The notes under the pieces: generated by a model
What the model saw: only the letters and a program-made list of their open reading frames with translations
The model's database searches: none
What the model was told of the DNA's origin: nothing
In this document: in pieces, positions 28,508-40,091 of the stretch
How positions within the stretch are numbered: position 1 is the stretch's first letter
How the letters are laid out: each line of letters begins with the position of its first letter
Made by a program: the position numbers and the translations under genes
Assembly: GCA_003586115.2 (NCBI GenBank)
Contig: QVOM02000029.1
Coordinates: forward strand, 30,704,929-30,768,928
Direction: 5' to 3'
Origin: Salvator merianae
Lineage: Eukaryota > Chordata > Lepidosauria > Squamata > Teiidae
Length of the DNA: 64,000 bases

Positions 28508-29170
28508 TTATCCACTATATGCTAACTATTTGATCCCATGTCCCTTCAACCTGTTCTAAAACTAGCCAGTGTTCACGGCGTTTCTGCGTATGGCTCCATG
28601 GCCTTTTTTGCAAGATCTTAAGCAGAGCGTTATTTGCACAATAAATCAGTGCAGCCTTCCTGCCATCCCTCCTTCTTTGGCACAGGTGTGCACATTGTCT
28701 TTTCCAGTTTGGGGGCCGCAAATCTTTGTTCTGAATATGTTAGAATGTGGATGCGCTCCAGAACTGCCCATCACAAATACTTGGATTTTGCAGCTATAAA
28801 ATCTATGAATAAGGAGGCATGACTGCAGTATGTATGGCATCTCCCTGGCTGCATTTGCACCTAAGTTTTAATCCAGTTTCAGTCCACTTTCCAAGTGAGA
28901 GAACACATCAGCAAAGTGACAGACTGTTTTTTTCTGGTATTATCTAACTCAGAAAATCCACTTTTTCAATAATCTGGAAAGAAGACAATGCGTCTGTTTG
29001 CTGATGTATTCCCTCATTCTGAAGATGGACTGAAGCTGGATTAAACCTTAGGTGTGAGTGCAGCATCTGTGTGTTTTGAACCCCATTGCTATTTATATGA
29101 TGCTGTGCCCAGCTAGTTGAGATCCAGTCCTCCAGTTATCTTAATTGCTGCTGTCATTTGCATTGACAGT

Positions 29171-29389
29171 GCGTAGACAGAGCAGATATTTTCTGTACGT
29201 TTAGTGCAGTGTGGTGTAGTAGACATCATAACCCACAGAAGTGATAGGGCAAGTATCCCAAAGGACAATTACAGGTAAATTAGCCACACTGACATAGGTG
29301 TTCCCATTCACCGCTTAAAATAGCCTAATAGCAGGGCAACTTCACCAAGTCCTGGGGTTCTGCTCAAGTAATGGGTTTTGTAGGAAGTC
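29171..29389 (+). repeat. direct repeat, copy 2
   Basis: Second copy of the 28.2 kb unit, about 950 bp downstream, with an extra block of about 50 bp (from 'gaagtgatagggcaag' on). It may be a local duplication or an unnamed interspersed repeat. Confidence 0.8.
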
Positions 29390-30430
29390 TGTTGTCATTC
29401 AGTTGGTGCAAGCTGAAAATAGGCTTCTTTTGTTTCCCATTTATTTCAATGAGATTGAATTCCAGATAGAAGCAATTTAAAGGAGTGCTTAGTAGCAAAA
29501 CATAATAAAGGGAGTAGGGGTGGTTGGTTTTTTTCCCCTTCCCAGTTTCCTTCCCTTTGTTTCCAGAAAGGAAAAAACAGTTCTAAAAGAGATGGGGAAC
29601 AATATACTTGCAGATATTGTTCTCACATTAAATAGAAATTGAATAGTTTAGATGGTTAAAGCATCATAAACAAACGGTTCCATTTTCTGTTCATATTTTG
29701 ATGTTTAAAAATGTTTAAAAACCAGTTCAGTGAATTTATTTTCACTCAAAGGCAATTGGGATCTACTGCCAGATGTTCAATCCTGTACTAGGCCCAAATA
29801 AGATGGCTGCCATTGTCGGGGGTGGAATATTGGGAATGGATAGGCAAAAACAATGAAATGCTGTTCTTCTACTCACCTGTTAACAAATATTAGGCAATAG
29901 CATATGTGGAATACAGTTCCATATAGTTTTGAATACTCATGCACCCTTTTATTTGGAGGCTGATGTATATGCACATTACTAGGCTTTTACTGGCCTCCTA
30001 GGGGCCCTGATCTGTTTCACCTGCTGTATTTCAGCCCCTCCCCCTCCATCTTTCTGTCTGCCTGGGGCAGGGCCACATGCTGTTGCATGAAAATGCATGT
30101 TTTGGGGCCTGCAGGGATTTTTTAAAGCCTGCATCAGCCTCCTAAAGCTGAATCTGTAGCTAGTTCTAACTGCTTTAATGGCAGGTGGCTTTTAAAAAGT
30201 CTGAGCAGAGCTGACAACCAACAGCAGTTCCACCCAAACCAAACTGAAAAATAAACCTTGGGAGTGTCTTCATGTTCCCAGCAGAGGATGCCTTGGGGAG
30301 GGGCCTCCTCCAGAGCAGACTGCCCTTGCAGTCTCGGGCAGCCTCAGCAAGGAGTCTTGTTGTAGCCAAAAGGCTCTTGCTTGGTGCAGCTGTCCATATT
30401 ACCACAACAAGGGAATGTATGTGTTGGAGC

Positions 30431-30727
30431 CATGGTGGCACAGGTGGCTAAGGCACTGATCCTTCAATAGGAGGATCGGAGTTTGAGGCCCTTGTCTACT
30501 GTGTAGAGGGGATGAGCACCCTCTACTGGCCTCTAGCTCCAGCCAACCTAGCTGTTCGAAAGCAAGTAATTGCAAGTAGATAAATAAGGAGCATCACTTT
30601 GTGTGATGCGGAAGATAGATGTAAACCTTCGGGCGAAAAATAACCTTGTAAGCCGCTTTGAGTCAGCTTCGGCCGAGAAAAGCGGGGTATAAAAACCAAG
30701 TTGTTGTTGTTGTTGTTGTTCTTCTTC
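30431..30727 (+). mobile_element. tRNA-derived SINE with L2-like tail and (GTT)n end
   Basis: The head reads 'ggtggcacaggtggctaagg' with a degenerate B box 'ggagtttgagg'. The tail 'ccttgtaagccgctttgagt' to 'gcggggtataaa' matches L2/CR1-type 3' ends, followed by GTT and CTT units. Confidence 0.8.
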
Positions 30728-31899
30728 TTCTATATATATTGAGAACAGCATGGCTACCCATATGCAAACAAGAACGGGAGCCCCAGTACAGATTTATTAC
30801 ACTTTTATAGCCTTTGTAACCCAATCTACCTTCCAACTTAATCTGGTTACTTTCAAAATGATTGGCCTACTTCTACATTATCTTTTTGCTGCCTAATATT
30901 CTTTACTTCCTCTTGCTGACCTAAGCAAGTACCCTAACAAGCAGACTGATAACAATGGTATGCCACCCACCCACCCTTTCTTGGCACATCCTAGCCCAAG
31001 CAGATTACAGAAAGCAAGAAAGTGTACAGTTATTTTAGCTCAAGGCTTCATATATTGCATTAAGATGGCACCTCTTATGCTAAGTTTTTACTTAGCATCT
31101 AACTGTGCACCCACAGTCTTGTTGCCAAGGCCGTGCTGCTCCTGTCACCTTCTCACCTTCCATGTGCAGGTGCAGCAGGCCAGTAAGCAAACACAGCACA
31201 TTTTGCCATGGTAAGGGTCTGGTTCTGCATGTGACAAGTGGCCTCAAAGTGCCTTTTCACACATTCTGCACCCGGTGGAGGGCACTGAAGTCCCTCCAAA
31301 CACCATCAGGTTCTTCCAGTGTGCGCTGCTGGAGGAACGCAAGGGCTTAAATGTTCTTCCAAGGTGTATTTGAGTGGCTTGTGGAGACATGGCCCTGAGT
31401 TCTGCCATTACTCCAGTGAATGGCTGGCAACAATCAATGGTTCTTCTGAGTCATAAACAGGACAATTAAACTGCTTGCAGCTCCAGGAAGCTAAGTGTTC
31501 CTATTCATATTTACAAAACATCCACACAGGGTGAAAAAAGCAGTTAAGAGTGGCAGCTTGGTGGTTTTGCCACATGTGGCTGTTCCTACCCTGGTCCAAA
31601 TCCATATAAAAGGACAGAAAATGACCATGTGTTTTTCAGAGGATGGGGCACCTTGAAAATGCAATTTTTAGTTTCAGGTGCTTTGGAAATAGCATGTATC
31701 TGAGGGGTCTGTTCATCCATTGGACTTTTTTTTAAAAATGAAGCAGACAAAGCGAAGCTTTGATTAATCACATCATCACATTAGCATAAACCAAAGCTTT
31801 CATTATCTAAACACTCCTCCTTTCACAAGCTTTCTGAGGACATACAAGAGTGGTTGGGGGAACCACTGTCAGCTTCATAGTGTGACCCCTGGATCTAGT

Positions 31900-32650
31900 G
31901 TTGTGCAACAGAGAAAATAATTTTTCTCTATCCACCTTTTCCACAACCGTGTATGATTTTATATACTTCAATCAGATCCTCCCTTAAACACCGTATTTCC
32001 ATGCTGAAGAGGCCAAGACGTTGCAGCCTGATTTCATAAGAGAGGTGTTCGAGCCCCTTGATCATTCTGGTTGTCCTTTTCTGTACTTTTTCCAGTCCCA
32101 CAATATCCTTCTGGAGACATGGTGACAAGAATTGTACAGAATATTTCAAATTTGGCCTCCCTGTAGATTTATAAAGAGGCACAATGATGCTTTCAGACTT
32201 CTTTTCTATTACCTTCCTAATTCTTAGATGCTACCTCCAGTTTGGAGACACAGGCAGGATGCCTCTAAAGGCCATTTTCAGGGAATTGAGAGCAAATGAA
32301 GATTTGTCCAGAAGCGACTGTCGAGACACTGTGTGAGATAGAATGCTGGACTAGATGGGCCATGGTCCGATGCAGCAAGACTCCTCTTATGTTCTTATAT
32401 CCCTAAAAAAATACTGAATATATTTTTTTCACTGCTGCTTTGTGTATCAGATTAACACCTTCACTGAGCTGTCCACCAGCACATGAGTGTCCCTTTCCTG
32501 GTCGATCACAGAAAGCATCAGCCCCCCTCTGGAGCTCTTTGCGATCTCTTTTAGTTTTCACTATGAATAATTTGGTATTGTAGTAAACTTTGCTTAGTCC
32601 TACTTTTAGGTCATTTATGAATAAATTAAGAAGCACAGGTCCCAATACTA
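31900..32650 (-). mobile_element. CR1 LINE ORF2 fragments, interrupted
   Basis: Minus-strand frames give GPVLLNLFINDLKVG (RT, 32645 leftwards) and, after an interruption at 32.2-32.4 kb, PLYKSTGRPNLKYSVQFLSP and GLEHLSYEIRLQRLGLFSME of the CR1 C-terminus. It is 5'-truncated and inactive. Confidence 0.8.
32200..32399 (+). mobile_element. CR1 3' end nested in an opposite-strand CR1
   Basis: The plus strand reads 'gctggactagatgggccatg' and ends 'ctcttatgttcttat', a CR1 3' terminus in the opposite direction to the surrounding CR1 fragments. Confidence 0.75.
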
Positions 32651-33204
32651 AACCTTGATAATGCCGGAGACAGCTTATTAAGTAGGAGTTATACTAGTAA
32701 TCCTAGTAAGCCCATTGTTGTTGTTGTTTTAAATTACAAACAAATAGAAAGCAAATCACAGTAGGAAGGAATAAAAATGCAGAAGGACTTCATGCTACCA
32801 CAAAGCTTCACTGTAAGCTGCATAGTCTTTGATGATGGATTTTTTGTTTCCTGCACATTAATATTGGATGTGGGTATTGGCAAGGGATCCTGTACAAACA
32901 TCGAAACAAAAAGAAGCCTAGTTTCCTTAAAGCTCCACATAAGAGCACCTGGTGGCACGTACTGATGCAGAATTTTCCTACAATGTGGAGTTTTAATGAG
33001 AAACTCTACTGAGAGTCGGTGATCAGACAACAGAAGAGAATTTGATTCATCATCCTATTCAGGTCTTTCATTCCTCAATATTTTGCAAAAAAAAAGGATA
33101 AGCTTACCTCTTGTGTTTTGTTAAAGCTGATAAACTGGGTCAACTCAAAGGCAAGTCTGGATGAAATGCTTATATCCAGCTGGAAAGGTTTTTTTGTGGA
33201 GGAA

Positions 33205-33345
33205 GACTATATTATTCTAGTTCTCAAACTGTGCTGCTCCAGTTGCTCCCGAACAACAATGGGACAAAAATGGCACAAAATGTTGGGAAGGAGATGCTGG
33301 AAGTTTTATAGTTCAGGACCAAATGTAGAAGCTTGAGAAGCACTG
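33205..33345. repeat. MITE-like palindromic repeat (diverged)
   Basis: The ends 'tctcaaactgtgctgctcca' and 'gtagaagcttgagaagc' are partly complementary, and 'agttttatagttcaggacca' resembles the copies at 40.9 and 52.75 kb. Confidence 0.5.
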
Positions 33346-33619
33346 TGCTATACAGCAGGCTGCTTCATTTCAACCATTTCTCTTTTCTCTTCTACCTTCT
33401 GCGGACAAGTCATATTTCAAAGAGGGACGCCAAAGACGAAATGCTTCAAATAATTAAAACATGCTTCAAAGAGGAAACTCCTGATTTCTCCAGTCAGAAG
33501 GGACTTACCACAGAGTTATTTGGCACAGCAGCAAGCAAAAAATGGTAATTTGATTTCAGGAAATAAGGGATTCATGGGTGTCCCAAAGGCACTCGTGGGA
33601 GTTAAAAAATAAATAACCA

Positions 33620-33945
33620 ATAGTCCTCTTCCCTAAGACAAATGAATTCACGCCTAAAATAGATCAATTTCAGCCTATCTCCCTTTTGACACAAGATTTA
33701 AATTTTTTTACAGGAATATTAGTCAACAGACTGGCTGTATTCCTTCCTTCTTTAGTCTCAAAAGATCAACGTGGCTTTGTCCTCCAGCGTCAGATGACGG
33801 ATCCTATCGGCACTCTGATGGGCACTATAACTCACAGTCATAAAACTAAACAGCCACTAACAATCTTTTCTTTGGATTTACAGAAAGCATTTGATTCTTT
33901 ATCCCACAATTTTTTTGTTCTCAGTATTGAGAAAATACTGCTTTG
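33620..33945 (+). mobile_element. L1/Tx1-type LINE reverse-transcriptase fragment
   Basis: The plus strand translates to FQPISLLTQDLNFFTGILVN, DQRGFVLQRQMTDPIGTL and FSLDLQKAFDSLSHNFF, the N-terminal RT motifs of an L1-type ORF2. Both ends are truncated. Confidence 0.8.
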
Positions 33946-34189
33946 AGCAAAAAAAGTAAATAACCAGACTAAAGCATCCATATCTAGCATGAGAGATATC
34001 CAAAACATTTTGACAGTGACAGCAATGGGGGGGCGGGGGGATTGCAAGCAGAAGTCCTTTCCCTTTGCTATGCTGCTTCATAGAGTTTTTTAAAGATCAT
34101 GCACAGTGGCAAATAAGCTTCTTTTTGAAGTTCTCATGGTACCTATTTGCTGCTATACAAGAGCTTGGCAATAAGAAGAAATGGTAGGC

Positions 34190-35900
34190 CTTATTGATCA
34201 ATTAAGCATTAACAAATCACCAGGCATAGATGGCATCCACCCAAGAGTTATTAAAGACGCACCTCTTTACACCCTGGCTTTTAGCTGAGGAAACAGCATC
34301 TCCTCCCCATGCCAGCACTGTTACTGTTTTAGCCAATCTATTTTATTTGTATTTATAGGGACTTTATTGCGATCTACCCTGAGACCTTCAGGTGTAGGGC
34401 AGAATAGAAATAAAGAAGGAAGCTGGCATTGTAGATCTCCTAAGAAAAATATGCAACTTGCCACTGTCCTTGGCTTCTATAGTTGGGGATTGGAAGGTGG
34501 CTAACATAATTCCTGATTTTGGGGGTCTCAAGGAGAAATCCAGGAAACTATAGGCTTGTCAACTTAACATCCATTCTGGGGGAGATAGTGGAAACTATTA
34601 TTAAAGATAAAATTTCCAAACATTTGGAGATACAGTCCTTGCTCAAAGATAGCTAAGATGGTTTCTATAAGGGAAAGTTCTAGAGTTTTTTGAGTGTGTT
34701 AACAAACATAGGGGTAGGGGTGAGTCATAAACATCATCTCCTTAGATATTCCAAAAGCTTTTGTTAGTCTCTCGTCAAAGGTTTTTCCTTAAGCTTAACA
34801 GTATGGAATAAAAAGACAGGTCCTATTATGGATAAACAACTGACCAAGGAATAGAAAATAGAGTAGATGTAAATGCAGTTCTTACAATGGAGAGATGTAA
34901 CAAATGGGGTCTCCCAAGGTTCTGTCTTAGAACCATTCCTTTTCAACCTGATCTGGAGTGAGGTGGAATTCCACTAGTCAGACTAGTGGGATCGCCAGCA
35001 TTGCTAATGACACCAAATTGTTCAGAGTAGAAAAAACAAAAAGGGGTTGTGAAGAGCTCCGAAGAGATCTCTACACACTGGGGGACTGACCATCAACATG
35101 GCAAATGTTGTTAGTGTGAGCAACTGTAAAGTAATGCACACGGGAGCTAAAAATCCTAAAATACACTTACAGAATCAGTGCTGTCTGTGACTGATCAGGA
35201 AAGAGATCTTGGAGCAATGGTAGACAATTCAACTGAAGTGTTCATAATGTGCATTCCTTATAAAAAAGACCTATAGAATGTTAATAAAAAATGGGATTGA
35301 AAATAGATCCTAATATTATAAAGCCCTTACACAAATCAGTGGTGTGACCGCATTTGGAATACTGTGTGCAGTTTTGGTTGCCGCATCTCAAAAAAGAGAA
35401 AGTAATATTGGAGAAGGTTCAGAGGCGAGTGACTAAGGTTAACAAGGTACCAGAGGAGTTTCCCTATGAGGAAAGATTGCAGGTTTTCAGCTAGAGACAA
35501 ATAAGAAGAGACATGATAGAACTGTAACAAATTATGCATGGTGTGGACAAAGGGGATACTTTTCTCAGAGTGCTTTAACTAGAGGATCACCCACTGAAAC
35601 TGAATTTCGGATGAACCAGGACCAACAAAAGATTTTTAAAAATACAATGCTTAGTTAAACTTTGGAATTTGCTACTGTGAGTCATAGTCTTGGCTACCAG
35701 CCTGGTGGTTTCAAAAAAATTTTATGAATTGGGCCAATTCATAAAAGTCAAGGCTATCAATGGTTGTTAGCCCGAAGGCCAACTGTTGAGAGTCTACAAG
35801 CAGAGCAAAGTGTGTGCTCAGGTCTTGGTGGTGGGCTTCCTTGTATAGCTGGTTGTCACCATGAGAACAGACTGGTGGAGCAGAAACCAGCTTGGTGCTG
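34190..35900 (+). mobile_element. CR1 LINE (RT to near 3' end), inactive
   Basis: Fragments read in order: INKSPGIDGIHPRVIK, DLLRKICNLPLSLASIVGDW, SILGEIVETIIKDK, the CR1 C-terminus ([13 protein letters not shown]) near 35.35 kb, and the CR1 3' UTR with 'agtctacaagcagagcaaag'. Many frameshifts and stops are present. An L2-like tail interrupts it near 34.3 kb. Confidence 0.8.
34256..34425 (+). mobile_element. L2-type 3' tail nested in CR1
   Basis: 'ctaccctgagaccttcaggt' followed by 'gggcagaatagaaataaa' matches L2-type 3' ends (compare 58.8 kb). It separates two CR1 blocks that are otherwise contiguous in the protein. Confidence 0.65.
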
Positions 35901-36985
35901 GGAAGGGGCTTCTACCTACAGCTCCCCCCTCAATGGTCACCATTACAGTTTCATGCCTGTAACAAAGAACAAGGCCATATTTTATATGTTTCATTTATAG
36001 AAGCCGAGCAGAACAGTTGGTGTCAGGACAGTATTACACCTGAAGATAGCATGATAGTGTGAAAGGTTCAAGGTAGACCAAAAGACACTCACAGTTCTGT
36101 CTTTCAGCCCTTTGCCATGACCTACCCACCTGCCCACCAGCCAAGATAATGTTAAGCCTGACACCGACAGTTTCAATAAACAAAGCAGCACTGTGCCTCT
36201 AAGAGCATAGAAAAAACTATTTATTTCAATAGTAAAAATACATATGCAAAAGTGCATATAATTTTTTTTAAAAAAAATACAGATGTGCTAATAAGAGACA
36301 ATTTTTTTTTCCACAGGTAATATTTAAAACAGTATCAGTGGCTCCTAATTATTGAAATATTTATCCAACTATGTCTTGAAGTTTAGGAATGATCTAGTAA
36401 AAACCTCCAATACTTTTTGAGGTAATAAGTTACAAAATACAGAGAATATCATACAGTACAATCAAAATTTAGTATGACAGAACAGCAAATATTTAGAGTA
36501 TCTCTTATTTAGTTTGGTTACCATTCTTATTTATGAAGTGCTTAACTGATCAAAACATAATCCACTGAAGTCACACCAAGTGGAATGTAAGAAAGGAAAA
36601 AAGAGTTGTGCATCATACTGCGTATGCTAGCTTAAAAATTCACTTACTAGAAACATATGCAGAATAGCTAAATTGCATCAGTGTTAGTATCCCAAAATAA
36701 GAGCCCAAGTATATCAATTTTATTAGTGTTACTTACCTAAGGAAAGAGCGTTAACGTAAGCAGGAGCATCAGCTAGCAAGACTGTATAAACGGGAACCAA
36801 ACGGCTTAGTACTTAATATAATTTCTGCTAGTCCGTAGGAATATACTAGGAACATCTGTGAGCACAGAGTTCTTTCTTTAAACAGGTACAGGTTCTTACA
36901 CATTCAAAGAATGAAAAGGGCCTACACATAGATAACAAGACTCCCTCCCATTCATTCTCTGCAATATTCTTTTTTTAGAAGAATT

Positions 36986-37432
36986 AAGGCTGCTTCCAGA
37001 TGGCAAGAGAAAATTGTGAGACCTTGTTGAGATCCTGCAATTGTCTCTCACAGTCTCCGCCAAATAGCAGGGCAAAATCGCAGGGGCAAGCGCAGGCCCT
37101 TACCTTCCTGGGTGCCTGCTCCCACAATGGCATGGCGCATACTTCTGGGTATTGTGATGGTGTGAAATATCTGTTAAGTGTGCAATCACCAGCCCCTATG
37201 CATGCACAGTGGTCATTTTCAGCCCAGCACATGTGCAGCATTTTCAAGATGGTGGCTCCCGGGACCAAGCATCCAGACAGGTAAGCCCGTATTGCTATTC
37301 CAAGAAAACCCAGGTTAAGAGTTCTTTTTCCTGGAATAGCGATACTTTATATCCTGGGGCTATGCATGCGGCAATCCCAATATAGCCCCAAGATAATTCC
37401 ACGTTTTAGGCCCTGTTTGGATGCAGCCTAAC
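36986..37432. repeat. MITE-like element with short terminal inverted repeats
   Basis: It begins 'aggctgcttccaga' and ends 'tttggatgcagcct', imperfect inverted repeats of 14 bp. Inside are 'ccaagaaaacccagg' and 'ctggaatagcgatac'. I see no target-site duplication. Confidence 0.55.
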
Positions 37433-38204
37433 ACTGCTTCAACTGCCTTGCAAATAAAGTGCACATGTCATCCCTATCATAAATGGGGAGGGAGGGGGAA
37501 CTAATAATATGCTGAAAAAAGGAAGACATTCTTCATTTGCAGCAAACACGCCTGGAGAAGTCAGCAAGTGGTGGGAAACAGAGATGGACCATTTTAAGGC
37601 GATCTAACAGGGAGTTACAGCAAAGAAGGAATTCTGAGATGGCATGTCCAGCTCCTATTCTTTCAGAGGAATGGAAGACATTGTAGAATTAGGTACTTAT
37701 TGGCAAAGGCTGATTTGGCAACCTAAGCTATTGAAGAAGTGCTGGCATTTGTGTTGGGTTTTTTTAATAGCAAAACAACCCACAGCTGCTTCTTGATGGG
37801 GGCTGCACATCAGATGAAAAGGTATGATCATTATGATAATGATGGAGAATTAACTGGCTTCTGACTATGGGACAACTCTTCTCCCAAGACAGCTATCAGA
37901 TGTGCAAACTAATACGTTTTAGAACAGAAAACCAGAAAAAATACTAGTTTTTCCTGAGCTCTTGCCAGATTAGTCTCCATGTTAAGAGGTATCTAAGAGA
38001 TGTACAACTTTCCTATATAAATCCTTGTAAAATAAAAAAGCTCCAGTCTTTGGATTCTACTATTCTTTCTCCGCAACAACTGGGTCTGGCAACAGCAGCT
38101 TTGAACACAAAAATCCAATACAGAGCAACCTAAGTGCACATCTTTCCACTGATCCATGGTGTCCATTGATGACAATGGAAAATAAACTGTACATCCCACA
38201 TGCC

Positions 38205-39140
38205 TTGTGTTCCAAAGTCCTACAATTCCATCACGGCAACCTTTTGCTGGACGTTTTAGTTTCCTGAAAACCTTGTTGGTTTTGAAAAAGTGATATTGGT
38301 GGCCTGGTACAAGAGCATTGAGACATAAGTGTGTCCCTGTCCTGTTTGTACCGCATCCAAAACTGTTCCAGCCAAGCCTGAGGGGCTAGTGCAGATTCTT
38401 TCAACTCCTTCCGACCCCTGGGAAGTGATTTAAATGGACATTATCACTGACTATCTGTCCTCCTCTGGATTTACCATTATCTGGACAGTAGAGGATCACT
38501 TCTCTCAGATGGCTTACTTCATTCCTTCAGCACATTTTCTCAAACACGTTTTCAAACTTCCCAGGGTGCCTTCTCTGATCATTTCCAACAGAAGTCTTTC
38601 ATCTCCCTTATGAACATTGAACTGTCCTTTTGATCTGTCCACCACCCTCAATCTGATGTGACCACTGAATGTGTTAATCAGACTATTCAGCAATATCTTT
38701 GTTGTTTTACTAACTTTCAACAGGATGACTGGTCTACTTATTTGCCTTTAGCTGAGTTTGCTTATAATAACTCTGTTCATTCTTCCCTGCAGGTCTCCTC
38801 TTTCAAGGTAAGGTATGGTACTGATTTCAGTGTCCTTCCTCCCTTGCTAGGTGATCCCATGGGCTCTTCCTCTATTATTGACTGGGCTCACACTACTAAA
38901 TCTCTTTGGGTTGAACTTCAGGCCAGCCTCCAGCTCGCTAAGGAAGTCCATAAGGCTGCAGCAGACAAGTCCCATGCTCCTGACGCTGACATTTGTGTTG
39001 AAGATTCAGCTTACCTTTCCAGCCATCTTGAACCCCTATGGCCCTCCAAAAAGCTTACCGATCTTGTTGGCCCTTTTCAGATGATTGCTCAAATTAATCC
39101 TGTTACTTTTCACTTCAAGCTACATAGACAAAACTAAAGA
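38205..39140 (+). mobile_element. Ty3/Gypsy LTR-retrotransposon pol remnant (integrase)
   Basis: Plus-strand frames show, in order, a degraded HHCC zinc-binding region, CPVCTASKTVPAKPEG, the start of the integrase catalytic core (PSDPWEV, then DIITDYLSSSG) and, in one open frame of about 159 codons (38658-39137), WSTYLPLAEFAYNNSVHSS and the region beyond the core. Stops and frameshifts break the first half. No LTRs, gag or protease were found, so it is an old, dead fragment. Confidence 0.85.
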
Positions 39141-39922
39141 GAAGTAATACTTCGTTTTGGAACCAACACAAACATTTTCACAAAAAGGATCTCAACCAAT
39201 TACTGCTGTGGTATTTTCCCTCCAGTATAGCTGCAGCACATACAACTTTGACTGGTGCAAAAGCAGTCTACAGGCAGTTCCTCCAAAGGAATAAGAGACA
39301 TAAACTTTAATGTGAACAGCCAAATTAGAAAGGAATAAACTGCCTCGGGTTTCTCTGGCAGGTAGGCCAGAGACAGTTACCAAGGGAATAGGAAGAAACA
39401 GGGATCAAGCTTTGGATGAATAACTGCTGCTTGCACTGCTGCAGCTTATCTTGATCCTCAGGGGATCAGGTCAAGTTGTTACTCTTCCATTTTCATCAGC
39501 ATAGCCTTTGTCTACAAACTGTATCATCTTATTTCTTTCCCTCTGTGACACAGCAACTTATGAGAAATGTCTGAACAATAAATTCAGCTGCTAGCAGGAG
39601 CCTGAAACAATATTTTTCTCCAATATAACTGAAAATAACAAAGCGTCCTCCACTCCTATTACTTTATAAGCCCTACACCAAATTGTCCTAAAATGGTATT
39701 TACTTTTTGCTCATTTCCTTACTGCTCAGTAGCTTTTAGTGCCTTCTGAGAGCTAGAACACATTTAAGTTATTGCTAGGAATCCTCAGAAGACATCTTTC
39801 GTTTTACCTGAAGTGCAAACAAGGAGGATTTGTGCAGTGCTTACTTGCAAGGCACCATGCAACAGTCCTTTCCAGTGTAACACAGAATCCATCTGTTCAT
39901 GAATTGCTCATGTTTCATTTTT

Positions 39923-40091
39923 TCAAGCATTTGAACTATGTCCAGATTCCTGAACTTTCCTTGAGTCTGAAGAGGAATGGGAAAACAGCAAGACCGATCC
40001 CTTGGTACTGCCTGGCTGAGAAACATCAGGGTGCACATGTCCAATGCTGTGTGGAAGACTTTCAGAAATGTCACCTTTAGAAGCGACTGTC
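39923..40091 (-). CDS. FZD6: FZD6 last coding exon and stop
   Basis: It encodes [40 protein letters not shown] and [10 protein letters not shown] before TGA at 39923-39925. The match to the vertebrate C-terminus is weak but ordered (xGDI, GSTxLL, HP/HS, RKxQ). Acceptor acacagcag|gacag; phase fits the previous exon. Confidence 0.8.

Larger units (their letters stand above)
27796..39922. other. intergenic region CTHRC1 - FZD6
   Basis: About 12 kb with no host coding exon seen. It is a mosaic of CR1, BovB, L1-type, L2-type and Gypsy fragments with SINEs and MITE-like repeats. The FZD6 3' UTR lies at its right edge; an ATTAAA-like signal for it (TTTAAT at 39306-39311) and an AATAAA (TTTATT at 36220-36225) are candidates only. 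I see nothing specific in 29.4-30.4 kb, 30.75-31.85 kb or 37.45-38.2 kb. Confidence 0.7.
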
